A DNA stretch of 64,000 nt from Anthostomella pinea (lineage: Eukaryota > Ascomycota > Sordariomycetes > Xylariales > Xylariaceae). Positions 44,932 to 55,971 of the stretch are shown here, piece after piece. The DNA is taken from NCBI GenBank assembly GCA_963556695.1, contig CAUWAG010000018.1:248001-312000 (forward strand), in the 5' to 3' direction. The notes below the pieces were generated by a model that saw only the letters and a list, made by a program, of their open reading frames with translations, did no database searches and had not been told where the DNA came from. A program made the translations under genes and the position numbers. The stretch's first letter is position 1. Each line of letters opens with the position of its first letter.

Positions 44932-45696
44932 CAAAGACAAGCTGGGGCAGGTGGGCTTTGATGTAAGGGATGTTGGCTAGCCGCACGTGGCTGCCTCGAT
45001 AGTGAATCTGACTGCCAATCCTTCTGCATGCCCCTTCGAACGAAATCTCCTCAAGATCAGTGATCACGGGGGAAGCAGTGCTGTAGAGTTGAGCGTTCGG
45101 CGCAGGCGCCAGATGAATGCCCGATCGGCTTGCCCGGATGATCGCCAGACGTAGGCGTGGCACAACGAGGCACATACACATGCATGGCCTACTTGATTCC
45201 CGAATCCCGATACGTCTCGAACATCGGCCAGGTGCTCGGCGTCCTACCCTTTCTTGCAGTTGCTAGTGAAGAGGGCGTGGGGACGACCTCATAGGAGATG
45301 GTTGAACAGCTGGGGCAGTCGAAGACCAGCTAGCAAAAGAAATGGATACGACAAATCGTAGCATTATGCTACTCCGCCAGGGCTTGCACGAGTAGTCAGG
45401 TGAAAGATGTGAAAGCAGTTGGTTGATCTGGGACCTGCAAGGAAAAAGAAGGGAGCCCCTGAGAAGTGGATCAGAGCCGAGGTTGATCCGCCACCCGGCT
45501 TAACGCCGAACCCGCCCGGCCTTTCAACCTTCCGAGTCTCCCGTCGTCATCAACGACGTCTCGCCACCCCATCTTGCTAGCACATTCCCAGCGCGAAAGC
45601 CTACCTAGCAGCATAACCTGGACATCACCTTCTCTTCGTGTTACCTGATAATACCTTTCCACCCGTACTTGCAGTTCCATAGAGCCAACGGCAAGA
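44932..45696. other. Intergenic region upstream of SDHAF4
   Basis: No gene supported. The 200 bases before 45697 are CT- and CC-rich, suiting a promoter of a constitutively expressed mitochondrial gene. Confidence 0.4.
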
Positions 45697-46176
45697 ATGA
45701 CAACGGCAATATCATCTCGCCTCCTCCGGCTCGCGCGGCCAGCCCTCTCACACTACAAGTCCTCAGCTGTGCTCCTCGCGACACGGCAGCCACCGATGTC
45801 CCAGAACCAGCAGAACCAACACGTCCGCTACGCCTCGTCCTTCGAGAGCGGCCCCGCGCCGCCACGCCTCCCTCCGAAAGAACAGGCCGAGTTTGAACGC
45901 CTCCAGCGTACAGCGAACACACAAGAGGGTTTCAACCCCACGTCAACGCCGGACTTCTCGTCTCCCAGCAACGGACAGACTATGCACGAAGCGGTGCCCA
46001 ATATAGAAGTTGGCGAGCCGAATGCCATGAATACACCACTACGGAAGGGCGCGCCGCCCGAGTTTGAGGGGGAGACGAATCCCCAGACGGGCGAGGTTGG
46101 TGGACCCAAGAACGAGCCGCTGCGGTGGGGTGCTGGAGGTGACTATAGCTACAATGGACGGGTTACGGACTTTTAA
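45697..46176 (+). CDS. SDH8: Succinate dehydrogenase assembly factor 4 (SDHAF4/Sdh8), 159 aa
   Basis: Single exon. The N-terminus MTTAISSRLLRLARPALSHY with several Arg, Ser and Leu and no acidic residue is a mitochondrial presequence. The C-terminal block EFEGETNPQTGEVGGPKNEP followed by LRWGAGGDYSYNGRVTDF is the DUF1674 signature (NP-x-TGE-x-GGP...EP-RWG-DW-x-GR-x-DF). This assembly factor binds the flavinylated catalytic subunit of succinate dehydrogenase in the mitochondrial matrix and protects it before complex II is built. The fungal middle region (SFESGPAPPRLPPKEQAEFE) is also typical. Length is normal for filamentous fungi. Single start ATG at 45697; a second Met at MSQNQQ lies 33 residues in and would lose the presequence. 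Confidence 0.93.
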   Translation: MTTAISSRLLRLARPALSHYKSSAVLLATRQPPMSQNQQNQHVRYASSFESGPAPPRLPPKEQAEFERLQRTANTQEGFNPTSTPDFSSPSNGQTMHEAVPNIEVGEPNAMNTPLRKGAPPEFEGETNPQTGEVGGPKNEPLRWGAGGDYSYNGRVTDF

Positions 46177-48657
46177 TCGTATCCACTCCGATCTTGTCCA
46201 GGATCTGCCGGACAATAAACCAATTCCAGACGATGCAAGAGCAAGGCGAAACCACTGTCCCTGCAGGTGCGGAATGGTGCTGGAAGGGTTGCTGCACCTG
46301 CACCGTGGCATGCTGCCGCGACGAGAAATGGCCGTCACGGCAAGCATATGCGAAGTCTAGTTTCGCGGCGACGTCGCGCTATACTCAAGCGAAGACTTGG
46401 TCCTAGGATCTCGAAGTGGGACATAGCGGGTCTCCCACAGGGCCAGAAAAAAAACCGCGGCTTTCAGTGAAGGTCTCAGCTGGCGTGTGGCGACGCACCT
46501 TTAGCAAGACCGAATGGGCCTTTTACACTGTTGCGCTCCATTGGCACGCTGGCTGATACGTGTGGTGTGCTATGAAAACAAAAACCACCGGACAGTAGTT
46601 GGAGTAACTATATCTAATCAAAACCGGTAGATCATCCATTAAGTATGTCCTATGGGACTTGAGCCAATGCCCCAAGCCACGTGAAACCCTTGTGTTCCCC
46701 TTGCCACAGCCAGGACTACGCTCGTTCTCAAGGGACCTACGATAATGCAGTAGTAGACGCCGAATGGGCGCCACAGTCAGGTCCGATGAAGGGGTGGCAA
46801 CTCTCGGCATGGCCAGATGAAGTGCCTGTCGCCACTGGTCTGCGGGGCAACGCCCACGGAACGTTCATCGCGCTCGAGATGAGCGCGGGCCGTGGGAGAT
46901 GGATGGGTAATGACGGGATGGATCGCGGGGGTGGATTGCATGATCTGGTCATCATGTCTAGGTAGGTAATCAATAATCATCAGTATCATGATATATTCAT
47001 GCTGCTCAGCCCACCCCACCTGCTCACTGAATTGCAAACCGGAAAGCCTGTTTCTTCGATGACGCTCCGTTGACAGGGCGGCAAGGTGAAATCCCCGCCG
47101 CTCGTGCGCGCGGGGGCCTCAAGACGTCTGAAACGATGTCTCGCCAACCACCGCGGACATTAGACGGAAGGGGAGAATCGCAGGCGTGATTGGCGCCGGA
47201 TCGATAGTGGGGTCCGGCCCCGGCGCAGACCTCACCACTCCCGCCGCCGCGGAGTCCAAGCGCGACCTGAAGGGGATTCTGTAGACCCTTAAAATGCTAG
47301 CATTAAGTCCTCATGACCATCAGGTGTTACGAAGTGCGCTGCCGCCTGCAAGCGGCATCGATGGTTAGCGCGGCGGTGTGGCCTAGGTACGATAAAACTG
47401 CGGGTTACTCTCCGCAGATGGCTCCTAGCAGTATGCCTGTACTGTTTCTATAAAGACTCGAATGGTGGGCCTGTATAGTCGGAGCGCTGTATTATTACAC
47501 CGGCCTTGAACATCTAGGCCTTACCATGCGATGCGTGGGTGGTCGTCATTGGGGTCCAGTACCGTCATAGCAAGCGGGTGATGCAGCCAGGCGAGCACGA
47601 TTTGTACCATGCATATGTGTGGCGTGCTTAACTCGCGAAGGCAGCAAATCGGGGTACTTTGCTGTTTTTTTGGCAGCTGAGTAGACACGTAGAGTAGATT
47701 TGCCGCTGGCGTAATCACCGTAGTCCTGAGCGCGGGCAATGCTTCTCGCATGCAAGCATATTGTGTTTTCCTTCATCACAATGAAACGGATCCGCCGTTG
47801 CTGTGACTGCCAATGCGGAGCCTTCACGCTCACGCGTTAGTCCTCAGCGGTACTCCTACACCCCAATTCCCCTTTACCTTACCAACCTTAGACTCCTCGA
47901 CTTTCGCTGCGTCATCCTCTTCCACAACACATTCAACCAACGCCTCGTGACAGGGAGTTATCATAATTAAATCTGCCTGGAACTACAACGACACGTTCCC
48001 TGGTCAGTTTATCAATCCCTCCATCTCAGACCAGGTCTGATATTTGAACGTGGCCGCGGAGAACAGTGACTTCAATCCCCTAACACCCTCAGCAGAACCA
48101 CAAGTACCTTCCTCGGAAGCACCTTCACCTTCAGTCCCCACACCCACAGCCCATGCACCCAAGTCTTTTCTACCTTAACACGATTCAACGAACCAATCTC
48201 CGCCGACACTCGCTCTGTCCGGCCGCCAAGACTCGGTGTCTAGCTGGTCGGTACATGACTCCGGGCCCACACGTGGCTAGCAGTCTCGCGGTGCCCACAG
48301 CAGGCCGCGCTGCTCTCAAGCTATAGCTGGCATTTTCGTTGCCGCTACATTTTATAAAGACAATAAAATTGTAAAAAGTTCAATAGATTTCGCCTGGTTT
48401 ACTAAAAGAAAATTGAAGAGAAAAGGCGCAAAGGAATCTAAAGCTATTTATCAAACTCCCGCCGATCAACGTCGCGACGACGCCGCTACTATATGTGGCT
48501 CCGCGTGGCCGCCCCCGGGAGATTTTCCTATCATTGTAGGTACATGCAGCTCGGTATTTGAGCGCCTGTGATACGCCACGCCCCATATCCACTCGCGTGG
48601 AACCCCGCGCCAGGTGGTAGGCCGGTTTGCCCACTCAAGCGAGCCGCTACCTAGGTA
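46177..48657. other. Intergenic region before the AT-rich transposon
   Basis: About 2.5 kb without a supported gene. Around 47980-48170 there is a Pro/Ser-coding-like stretch with no start or family signal. At 48360-48470 base composition turns AT-rich, ahead of the main AT-rich element, and the octamer GCCGCTAC stands at 48341 and again at 48482. I cannot name anything here. Confidence 0.45.
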
Positions 48658-48906
48658 CCATCCCCCATAGAAGTCGGACACCCCTACTAGTCGGACAGCC
48701 AGACCCCACGATCACCACCAAAACACCCCTTTATTTACTTACACGCTTTCAGCCCGATGTTAAGTTTACTTGAAATGTAATTACTGCTTTGAATAGCCCT
48801 GATTTTAAGGTTTATTTTAATGTAAAATTTACCCCGCTTAGCTTACGTAATTAGTTATTTATCAACTTGCGTTTTTTTACTTTAAATAGTAAATTTACAG
48901 CCTTAT

Positions 48907-49076
48907 TGTTGAATACACGGATGGTGATTGATTCTATTGATTGTTCTGCTCTGCGTGCAGAGATTGATCATCTGTCTTCTTAGTGGGTATGATGCCCTGT
49001 GCGTCTCTACCCCACTGGAGATCTTCCGGTATCTATCTCCGGCTCCCACTCAACACGTTTGTGCTAGTATCTAACA
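48907..49076. mobile_element. Solo-LTR-like insertion 1, 170 bp
   Basis: Starts TGTTGAATAC and ends GTATCTAACA, so the ends are partly inverse (TGTT...AACA). CTTAT flanks both sides (48902-48906 and 49077-49081). Composition is ordinary while the surrounding host element is strongly AT-rich. TG...CA ends with a 5-bp duplication are the hallmark of LTR retrotransposon integration; with no internal region this would be a solo LTR. Confidence 0.78.
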
Positions 49077-49272
49077 CTTATAAAGCTCCTTTAAAGCTTT
49101 GTTTTACATGCAACGTAGCATTATATAGCCGCTTAAAATGCCTTTTTATTCTTATATAAAAGATTAAATAGCAAATATTATTTTAAATATTACGAATAAG
49201 GGGTTATTATTATAATAAGAAAAGCGCTTAAAAATACGGTATTTTATTTTAAATACTATTTAATCGACTTAA

Positions 49273-49454
49273 TGTCACGAAGCCTGCGGCGGTGTGCTAG
49301 ATACTGGTGTTGTATTCCAAAAATAACAAGGTGATAGAGAAAAGAAACAGTTGTGCGTATAGCCAAGGCTGATGGTCCAAATCTCTTTATCTAATCTACA
49401 CGTGACCTGATGACTCAACATCCAAGCAGGTGAATACAGCTGTACACCGTCACA
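49273..49454. mobile_element. Solo-LTR-like insertion 2, 182 bp
   Basis: Starts TGTCACGAAGCC and ends ACACCGTCACA. CTTAA flanks both sides (49268-49272 and 49455-49459). Non-AT-rich island in the AT-rich element. Its ends resemble those of the insertion at 51440-51596 (TGTCA...CCGTCACA), though the interiors look different. Confidence 0.8.
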
Positions 49455-50502
49455 CTTAATAGCAAGCTTATAAGAGTTAAAGCTTATACGTAGTAACAAA
49501 GACTTTTTTAATACTTAAAAAAACTATTATAATCGAATAAACTTTATATTAAAAAAAGCTAAGACTAGCTTTTTTACACTTTTTATCTTATCAGATTATT
49601 ACGGAGTTATGAAAAAAATGAAATAAACGACTTCTAAGAAACATTTCTATAGCGAGCTTTAAGCGTTATAACCTTTATATAAAGATTAAAATTAATAAAA
49701 ATTTAAAATTAGCGCGCTTTAAAACGTTTACGCTTAAAGTAATTAATTAGTTCTTGTTGCTTTTTAAACGGTTAAATAAAGCTTATAAAAAACACGTATA
49801 ATATCGATAAAAGCGGCATTATAACATCTTATAATAGCTCTTTTTACTCTTTTAATTTCGTAAAATCTTAATTATATTCATAAGTACTAACTTTTTTGGT
49901 GTAAGTAGTTTTGTTACTAAGAAATCCTTTTTAAAAAGCTTTTAAACTTATAGTTAAGCCTTTTTTATTAAAGTTATTTTAACTACATAAAAAATCTTTA
50001 AACTAAGCATTATCTTTAAAGGTAAAGACCTCAAAATTTAATAGTTTATCAAAAAGTTTTAAAAGACTGCCGATTAGCATTTTATATTCTTAAAAAGCAG
50101 TTAAACCTTTAATGACATTGCTTATTAGTAGCTAGAAAACGTATTTGTTTTAAAAGTAAGCGAAATACGAAAAAAAAAGATTAGCTTATAATTGTTTTTT
50201 AAATATTAAATAGCTATAGTTATTATACTCTTATACGTATATAATTTTTCTTTATTTTATTTAAACTTCATTAAAAGTTTTAAAATTAATTTAACTTAAC
50301 GCGTATTAATAAGACGAATTTATAACTATATGTTAGTTTGTTAACATTTTAGTTTATTTTTTTCCTACTTATATTAGTTATAACATGCAGCCTTTAAATA
50401 ATGGGCCTTAAAACGCTCTAAAAGCTTACTATTAGAACTTTCTCTTGCAGTTAAAATTTTTAATAGATGTTTTACTTATTAATAAAATTATTTCTATTTA
50501 AT

Positions 50503-50749
50503 TGTCAGATTATCAAAGGTTGACAAGCCGGTGGTGTTGAGCGGTAGCTGCAATCGTTGTTCTCATATTCAGGTCTGCCACGTTGTGTGGTAGCTACAGC
50601 TATTTGAACACATCTGGTCATGCTGGAGTAGATGCTCCGGACCATCCTTTTCTGAGTCAGCGTACGAGTCAAGGTGCTAGTCATGGCAACCACCACGTGT
50701 CATGTGACTAGTTAGCAGCACCCTGCAGTGCAGCCCCCTAAATACGACA
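50503..50749. mobile_element. Solo-LTR-like insertion 3, 247 bp
   Basis: Starts TGTCAGATTATC and ends AAATACGACA, inverse of TGTCGTATTT. Four bases, TAAT, flank both sides (50499-50502 and 50750-50753). The interior is of ordinary composition. The shorter duplication makes this call weaker than the other three. Confidence 0.6.
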
Positions 50750-51439
50750 TAATGTTATAATTAAGTAAAAACTTCTGTTTTTATAAGGTAAATATCTTTT
50801 TAATTTTAAAAATATTAAATGTTGTCTAACTAGCTGTAAAAAGTGCTTAAATATTTTAGTTTTTTAAAAGATAAATGAACCACTTTTAAGCTTGAAACAT
50901 TTAAAAGCTTTAGATTTAAAACCTAATAAGTCTTTATTACAAGCTAAAAGATTATAAATTTTAATAAAAATAAATCTCTTAGTACTTACTTGAATCATAA
51001 AAATCTAGTTAATGCGTTTAAAATTATAGATATAAAAGTTGTTATTTAAACCTGGAAAATTAAAGCTTTAAAGGCTAGATTAAAGCAATTACGGCTTAAA
51101 AAGCGGTAAAAAATCCTTAATTTTCAAAAAAAGTTTAAAATAATAACGGAAATTTTATTTAAAGGATGTATTATTAGCTTTAAAATGTTTATAAAGGTAT
51201 AAAAAGATAATTATGAAGTCGGAAAATAACGAAGAAAATAAGGATACAGCCCTTAAAGAGGCCGCTTTAAAGGCTATCTAGCAGCTTAAGTCAATACGTT
51301 TTAACCGCGCGATACGAGCGCTTGTTAAACTGTACAAATCAGCAGCTTTAGCGCTTTTAAATGATAATTTTGCTGAAATTTTAAAATCTAAATGACTTCT
51401 TTTACATGTGGGTAAATAAAGGGGTGTTTTGGTAGTGAT

Positions 51440-51596
51440 TGTCATGGTCTGGTATAGGTAGCCCATGTGGTGAGTCCTGGAGCCCGGGCATGAGTACATG
51501 TACCACCATTGAATGTCAAGCTGCCACGCTTGATATTCGGCATCCTTTTGGGAGGAACAGCTGTGGCATGGTGGTTATGGTGAGCGTTCCGTCACA
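51440..51596. mobile_element. Solo-LTR-like insertion 4, 157 bp
   Basis: Starts TGTCATGGTCTGG and ends GTTCCGTCACA. GTGAT flanks both sides (51435-51439 and 51597-51601). It interrupts the right inverted region of the host element: at the left end the corresponding sequence is continuous with a single copy of the GTGAT inverse, which independently fixes the insertion boundaries. Confidence 0.85.
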
Positions 51597-51659
51597 GTGA
51601 TGGTGGGGTTTGGCTGTCCGACTAGTGGGGGTGTCCGACTTCAAGGGGGGGGGATGGTA

Positions 51660-53690
51660 ACGATGCGGTTGAGCTGTCGGTCAAGTTGGTTCTTCAGGGG
51701 GGGCTCACCTGTTAGTGCATGAGATATTTCTAATCTGGGCCGCACATTGTGTTTGCTACACTCGAAAATATGAAGTCCAGTGGCCAGCAACGGGGGCTCT
51801 GCATGCGACCTGCGGTTCCTTCCTCAGACGAGCTTATCTTCCAGAAGTCCACGTGAGGTTGTCATACTCTCAATCATTGGGAAGCCAACCATTGCTCGGG
51901 AGAGCTTGAGGCACCTGCGAAGTTCGAACTTAGCTCAAACCCAACAGCACTAACCACCGTCCTCGCCGACCTCTAAACCAGCTATATACGCCGGGAACAC
52001 ATATTTGGCGCTTGCTAGTAGGTTGTGCAGACTTGAAAACTGAGGCCTGACAGGCCGCCTTCGGATTGCAATATATAGATCATACTACAAGATTAGGGTT
52101 ATGTAAAGTTTCTCGGTCGATACTCATTTTCCAGTACCTCCACACTTCAGCGGTGATATTCGCTATTTTCTTTCCCACATACTTCTGACAATGGCACTAG
52201 CATTGGTTCTTAGTGCCTGCTCATGACACATAACAAGCATATTAGTCTCCAACGCAGGAACTGCTGAGTGGGAGCCTCGAGATCTCTTAGCCAGGCCAGC
52301 CTACCTATCGCCTCGCGACTGGTCTTCGCCAGTCTTGATCGATACTTCTCAACCTGGATAAGAAAGTTTGGCAAGCCTGTCCGCCTCGCGCATGCCCTGC
52401 TACTGGAGGACTATCTAACATATATCTCCTTCGCCAGCACCGACCGCATTGCCTTCTTATTGCGCAACACGGCTCATCAAATATTCGTGGCGGCTATCAC
52501 CTTCCTTCCAAGCTGGAATCGAGTCACGGCCTCCAGACATTACTGTAAGTTGAAATTTACCATCGATGCATGCCGTTTGACGTTCCATGGGCACAGGCTC
52601 AAGAGGACATTGACATTGATCTCTATATCACTCTCACCACGATCACCGGTACCTTCCCTCGTAACCACAAGTACCTCCAGTCCAAATCAATTATTGTCGT
52701 CCTGTTCTGTCCTCATCGCCTTAGTATTCGGGATAGTTTATATTCCCTTCTACATCACATCCTAGGTTTGTATCCCTTCTCTGCAGCCCTAGGCAATTAT
52801 GCGTACCTTCCTTATAATCGCATGTACCTCGAGTCCATGCCCCCCACACTCCCTTTGCCCAACCTCACTCTTCCCACTCTTACCTTCCCCACTCCCCCCT
52901 TTCCCACCCTCACCCTCACTTCCTCCATGCCCATTACTCATGCACAAAATTGTCATTGCATTGACAGTCTTCCACAAGTCAAATACTGCATAGAACAGGC
53001 TATTCGATTCCTCACCCTTTGTCCCCACCGCTGAGCCGTCAGTATAGCAGATTCAACGGTTTTCATTGAACTGCAAGTCTCATCAGGATCCCACCCCGAT
53101 CGCGAGCACTACTGATGTGAAGTCTGCTTCTACATTACTGACATCTTCAGGTCAGTCCTTCTGCCAAAAGCCACTCCCCACAACATCGGCGCTGCTCGGC
53201 TTCTGCATTACAAGAGCTCGCGACTGCAGCAAAAACACCACTGCAACAGTTGGCTATGCATTGACGGAAACCAGCTAGTAAGTCATCTCGTGATTCCCGA
53301 TGTCGCGAAGCAGGTCGGTTATACCTCACCTGACCTAGTCCAAAGCCTTCATCTCCAACCATGACCACCTCCTGACTCCTTGTTTTTCAATCCAGAATTG
53401 CACCACCCCACTGATTACCTGCCAAAGCATTGGCCGTCCTCGACTTGTATGCTTGTCTATCTCTGATAAATACATCAACAGTGATCTGGTTTGCAGGCAA
53501 TTGCGAAGCTATTGAAGCGATCCACGCCCTCCCAGGCCGACCAAGGTAGGTCCACGTCATGTATCCTACGCCTTTATCTTGATGGCTCGGCTTCGGTCTC
53601 ATCGCGCCGAGATCACCCCCTTTCATCACACTGACTGCCACGGCTGGTTCATCTAGCTCAAGCTATCCCATACCTTCTGTGTCAGGACTA
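51660..53690. other. Intergenic region right of the AT-rich transposon
   Basis: No gene supported. A pyrimidine-rich, ACTC/CCCAC-type simple stretch runs from about 52845 to 52930. Frames at 52268-52765 and 52570-53034 overlap in different frames and show no family content; they may be remnants. A tRNA-like string near 51915-51975 was examined and rejected. Confidence 0.45.
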
Positions 53691-54348
53691 ATCAATGCTT
53701 TCTTCAAGACAGAAGCGACCATGGCGATCTCAGAGCAGCTCACACGCCTTCTCTTGAAATGGTGTCTCGCGGAAGCAGAAGGCGGGTTGCAAATGCAAGG
53801 CCGGATGGATTATCGGAGAGCGATTCTGAACGGATCCGAGACTGACAAGGCAATCCAAACGAATGGAGTTATGGATCGCCGAGCTAGCGGGCGATGTCGA
53901 AGCTTCGATGATCGTATTCGATGAACACCAGGCATCCTGGGCCAAGCGCGCAAACCGTAAGTTTCCAAACCCTCTCTTCCTACCAGGTTCCATAAGCTGA
54001 ATCACGGCGACCAGAGCCGGCGCCAATAGGAAGGCCGACTACAGCACCGGGTGAGCAAAGCTCGGAACATCCGGCGAGCTCGGGAAGCTCGGCTGCTGCA
54101 CCTGGCGAGCAGGAGTCGGAAGAGGCGGCGACCATGGGAAGCTCGACCGCAGCTTCTGGCTCACAGTACTTGGGAAAGCCTGGCAAAGTGGAGCACACCA
54201 ACGCCGATGGCAGAGCAGACGATATCAACCTCGAGAGCGGAGCCAACGCGAGTCGAGACGAGGCGACCAACACCACCAGCTGTGAACCGCGAGCTTCGGA
54301 AGCAGACTACACTGACCTTACGGACTGTTACGGTATTACATAATACCT
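53691..54348 (+). other. Possible 5' exons of the acidic-protein locus
   Basis: Two coding-like segments lie here. One (about 53871-53956) reads WIAELAGDVEASMIVFDEHQ plus ASWAKRAN; a donor GTAAGT follows and an acceptor at about 54014 leads to PAPIGRPTTAPGEQSSEHPA, a Gly/Ser/Glu-rich frame that ends at a stop at 54341-54343. The composition matches the acidic protein that starts at 54431, so these may be its upstream exons, but a TGA further upstream and an unclear junction to 54431 prevent a full model. Confidence 0.3.
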
Positions 54349-54430
54349 CCACATATTTATGTACATATATACCCCTAGCTTCCCCGTTCTCTTCCGACCT
54401 TGCCTCTTCCTTAGATATCGTTGAATCTAG

Positions 54431-55663
54431 ATGTTTCATCCCATCAGCCCTGACCAGCGCAGCTGCAGGCCTGATTGTCACACGGACGAGGACGAGGTTG
54501 AGAAGGCTCCCAGCAACGGTTGGATCGTTGAGGCAGTGGTCGGTGAGCCCCTTGAATCTACGGACACAGTTGAGACCGAACATTATATCAGCAACGAGTC
54601 GCTCGTTGAGACAACAGGCGCGGCCGAACTCCTTCCAAGCAACGAACCGGCTATCGATACAACAGGCGCAGCCGAACTCGTTCCCAGCGAAAAATCGGCC
54701 ACTGAGACAACAGGAGCAGCCAAACATAGTTCCAGCAACGACCCCGCTATGGAGACAGTCGCCAGCGAGCCCCTTAGAGCTACGGACACGGGCGAGGTTG
54801 TGGAAGCTGCCAGCAACGAGCTGACTAGCGAGGAGGCCATCCCGGCCTCGAATACCTCTCTTAACAACCAGGCCGGTCCTGACCACGAGGATCTGCCGAT
54901 GGAGATCCCGACCGCTCACCATAGAGCGGAAGGGTCTGAAGGCCCGGGCGCCGAGGCTGTCGATTTCAACGGTGATCAGGGAATGGAGGACCCGCCCATC
55001 ATCGATGCTGTGCATCTTCCAGGGGATGGCGAGCTCATGACTACCGGTGAGGGTTACGGCGACGAAGGCTTCTACCAGGAACCCGTCAGACATCCAGCCG
55101 CCAGAGACGATGTGGTCAGCTCAGGAGCTGCTACCCGTTCAATTGATGTCGAAGATACTTCTCAAACGGACCACAGCAATCCCAACGACGATGTCGCACC
55201 CACTACAGTGGAATGCCAGAGTAATGAATCCAATGACGATCCGCTAACGGGCGATCCGTTCGCTGACGGCAGTGCGGGCGTCTCGGGAGCTATACACCAC
55301 AAAGATACAGCCAATAGTCAGGTCCACGGAGCCAACGACAATGATCATTTGATGCAGGATCGGCATTCTGGTGAGACACATTTGCAAGCTTTGCCCGACT
55401 GCACTACGGTGTCTGCTGAACCGGAGGTTGAAGAGAATGATCGCCCTGACTTGGCTCGAAAGCACTCCATGGAGAATGCGAATGACGGGCAACGCCTATC
55501 AAAAAGACCCCGCCTGACAAATTTCGACCGCGACGAGTCAGAGAGCCACGCAGAGTTTCTTGATGAGGAGGCCCACGATACTAAGATGAGCGATGTAGAA
55601 CCTGAGCAACCCCAACACGAAAACGGCGTGCCCGAGGACGACGATTTAGAGTACGAAAGCTAG
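54431..55663 (+). CDS. Acidic repeat-containing hypothetical protein, 410 aa to an in-frame TAG
   Basis: Opens with MFHPISPDQRSC and is rich in Glu, Asp, Ser and Thr. Residues about 54-117 contain four imperfect 16-residue repeats (SNESLVETTGAAELLP, SNEPAIDTTGAAELVP, SEKSATETTGAAKHSS, SNDPAMETVASEPLRA). A bipartite basic patch, RLSKRPRLTNF (about residues 356-366), could direct it to the nucleus. The frame ends DDDLEYES at TAG 55661-55663, yet the same frame goes on for 101 more residues of the same acidic composition (ALEAANSESDDSGDDRVEAN onward) to 55968. That pattern suggests a Gln codon CAG turned into TAG, or readthrough or editing. No known family recognised. The 310-residue open frame on the opposite strand is a mirror of this repeat. 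Confidence 0.5.
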   Translation: MFHPISPDQRSCRPDCHTDEDEVEKAPSNGWIVEAVVGEPLESTDTVETEHYISNESLVETTGAAELLPSNEPAIDTTGAAELVPSEKSATETTGAAKHSSSNDPAMETVASEPLRATDTGEVVEAASNELTSEEAIPASNTSLNNQAGPDHEDLPMEIPTAHHRAEGSEGPGAEAVDFNGDQGMEDPPIIDAVHLPGDGELMTTGEGYGDEGFYQEPVRHPAARDDVVSSGAATRSIDVEDTSQTDHSNPNDDVAPTTVECQSNESNDDPLTGDPFADGSAGVSGAIHHKDTANSQVHGANDNDHLMQDRHSGETHLQALPDCTTVSAEPEVEENDRPDLARKHSMENANDGQRLSKRPRLTNFDRDESESHAEFLDEEAHDTKMSDVEPEQPQHENGVPEDDDLEYES

Positions 55664-55968
55664 GGTCTTTCCGCACTCGAGGCCGCCAACTCCGAAAGCG
55701 ACGACTCCGGGGACGACCGCGTCGAGGCCAATGACTCAGGGGAAGACGAGTTCGTGGCGGACAATTTCGAGAACGACGAATCGGATGAAGAAGTAGCCAG
55801 AGAAGACGGCGATAAGCACGGTAAAATCTCTGGTGATGCTGAGTCTCGCCCAACCTTCAAGCGAGCGGAGTTTTTCGAGATAGATGGCCAGGAGGTGATG
55901 TTCGTCTGGCAGCCAGAACCACAGAGCGCCAAGAGCGTGCTTTGGCAAATTGGACTCCGGAGGTTCTG
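55664..55968 (+). pseudogene. In-frame continuation of the acidic protein beyond the TAG
   Basis: This stretch keeps the reading frame and acidic bias of the preceding gene: DDSGDDRVEANDSGEDEFVA, DNFENDESDEEVAREDGDKH, then FKRAEFFEIDGQEVMFVWQP. It overlaps the next protein in a different frame. A 41-base intron with donor at GAG/GTGATG (55893) and acceptor at AAG-AG (55933) would link EIDGQE to RALANWTPEVLNMIPADL, making a single protein with the downstream frame. Confidence 0.4.
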
Positions 55969-55971
55969 AAC

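Larger units (their letters stand above)
48658..51657. mobile_element. AT-rich (RIP-like) DNA transposon of 3000 bp with nested insertions
   Basis: The ends are inverted: the left begins CCATCCCCCATAGAAGTCGG at 48658 and the right, read in reverse, begins CCATCCCCCCCCTTGAAGTC at 51657; both continue GGACACCCC(T/C)ACTAGTC and CGGACAGCCA(G/A)ACCCCAC. A TA stands outside each end (48656-48657, 51658-51659), the Tc1/mariner-type duplication. Just inside the left repeat lies AAAACACCCCTTTATTTAC (48720-48738); its inverse is at 51412-51430 but separated from the right repeat by an inserted segment. Most of the interior is very AT-rich with dense TTAA, TATA and TAAA and no open frame, the usual look of heavy RIP. 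Four short islands of normal composition interrupt it (next entries). Subtracting them and their target duplicates leaves about 2.2 kb, a normal size for a Fot1/pogo element. No transposase can be read. Confidence 0.85.

Noticed and set aside
48341..48489. Octamer GCCGCTAC at both ends of a 133-bp AT-rich stretch, like an 8-bp hAT target duplication
   Set aside because: The segment between has no inverted termini, so the repeat could be chance.
51905..51985. A tRNA- or SINE-like string on the minus strand (GTTCGAACT with an upstream TGGTTAGTGC)
   Set aside because: The possible B box misses its last C, the A box does not fit well and no cloverleaf with a 7-bp acceptor stem can be drawn.
54161..55093. 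A 310-residue open frame on the minus strand
   Set aside because: It is the mirror of the 48-bp coding repeats of the plus-strand acidic protein. Plus-strand composition and continuation beyond the frame favour the plus strand.
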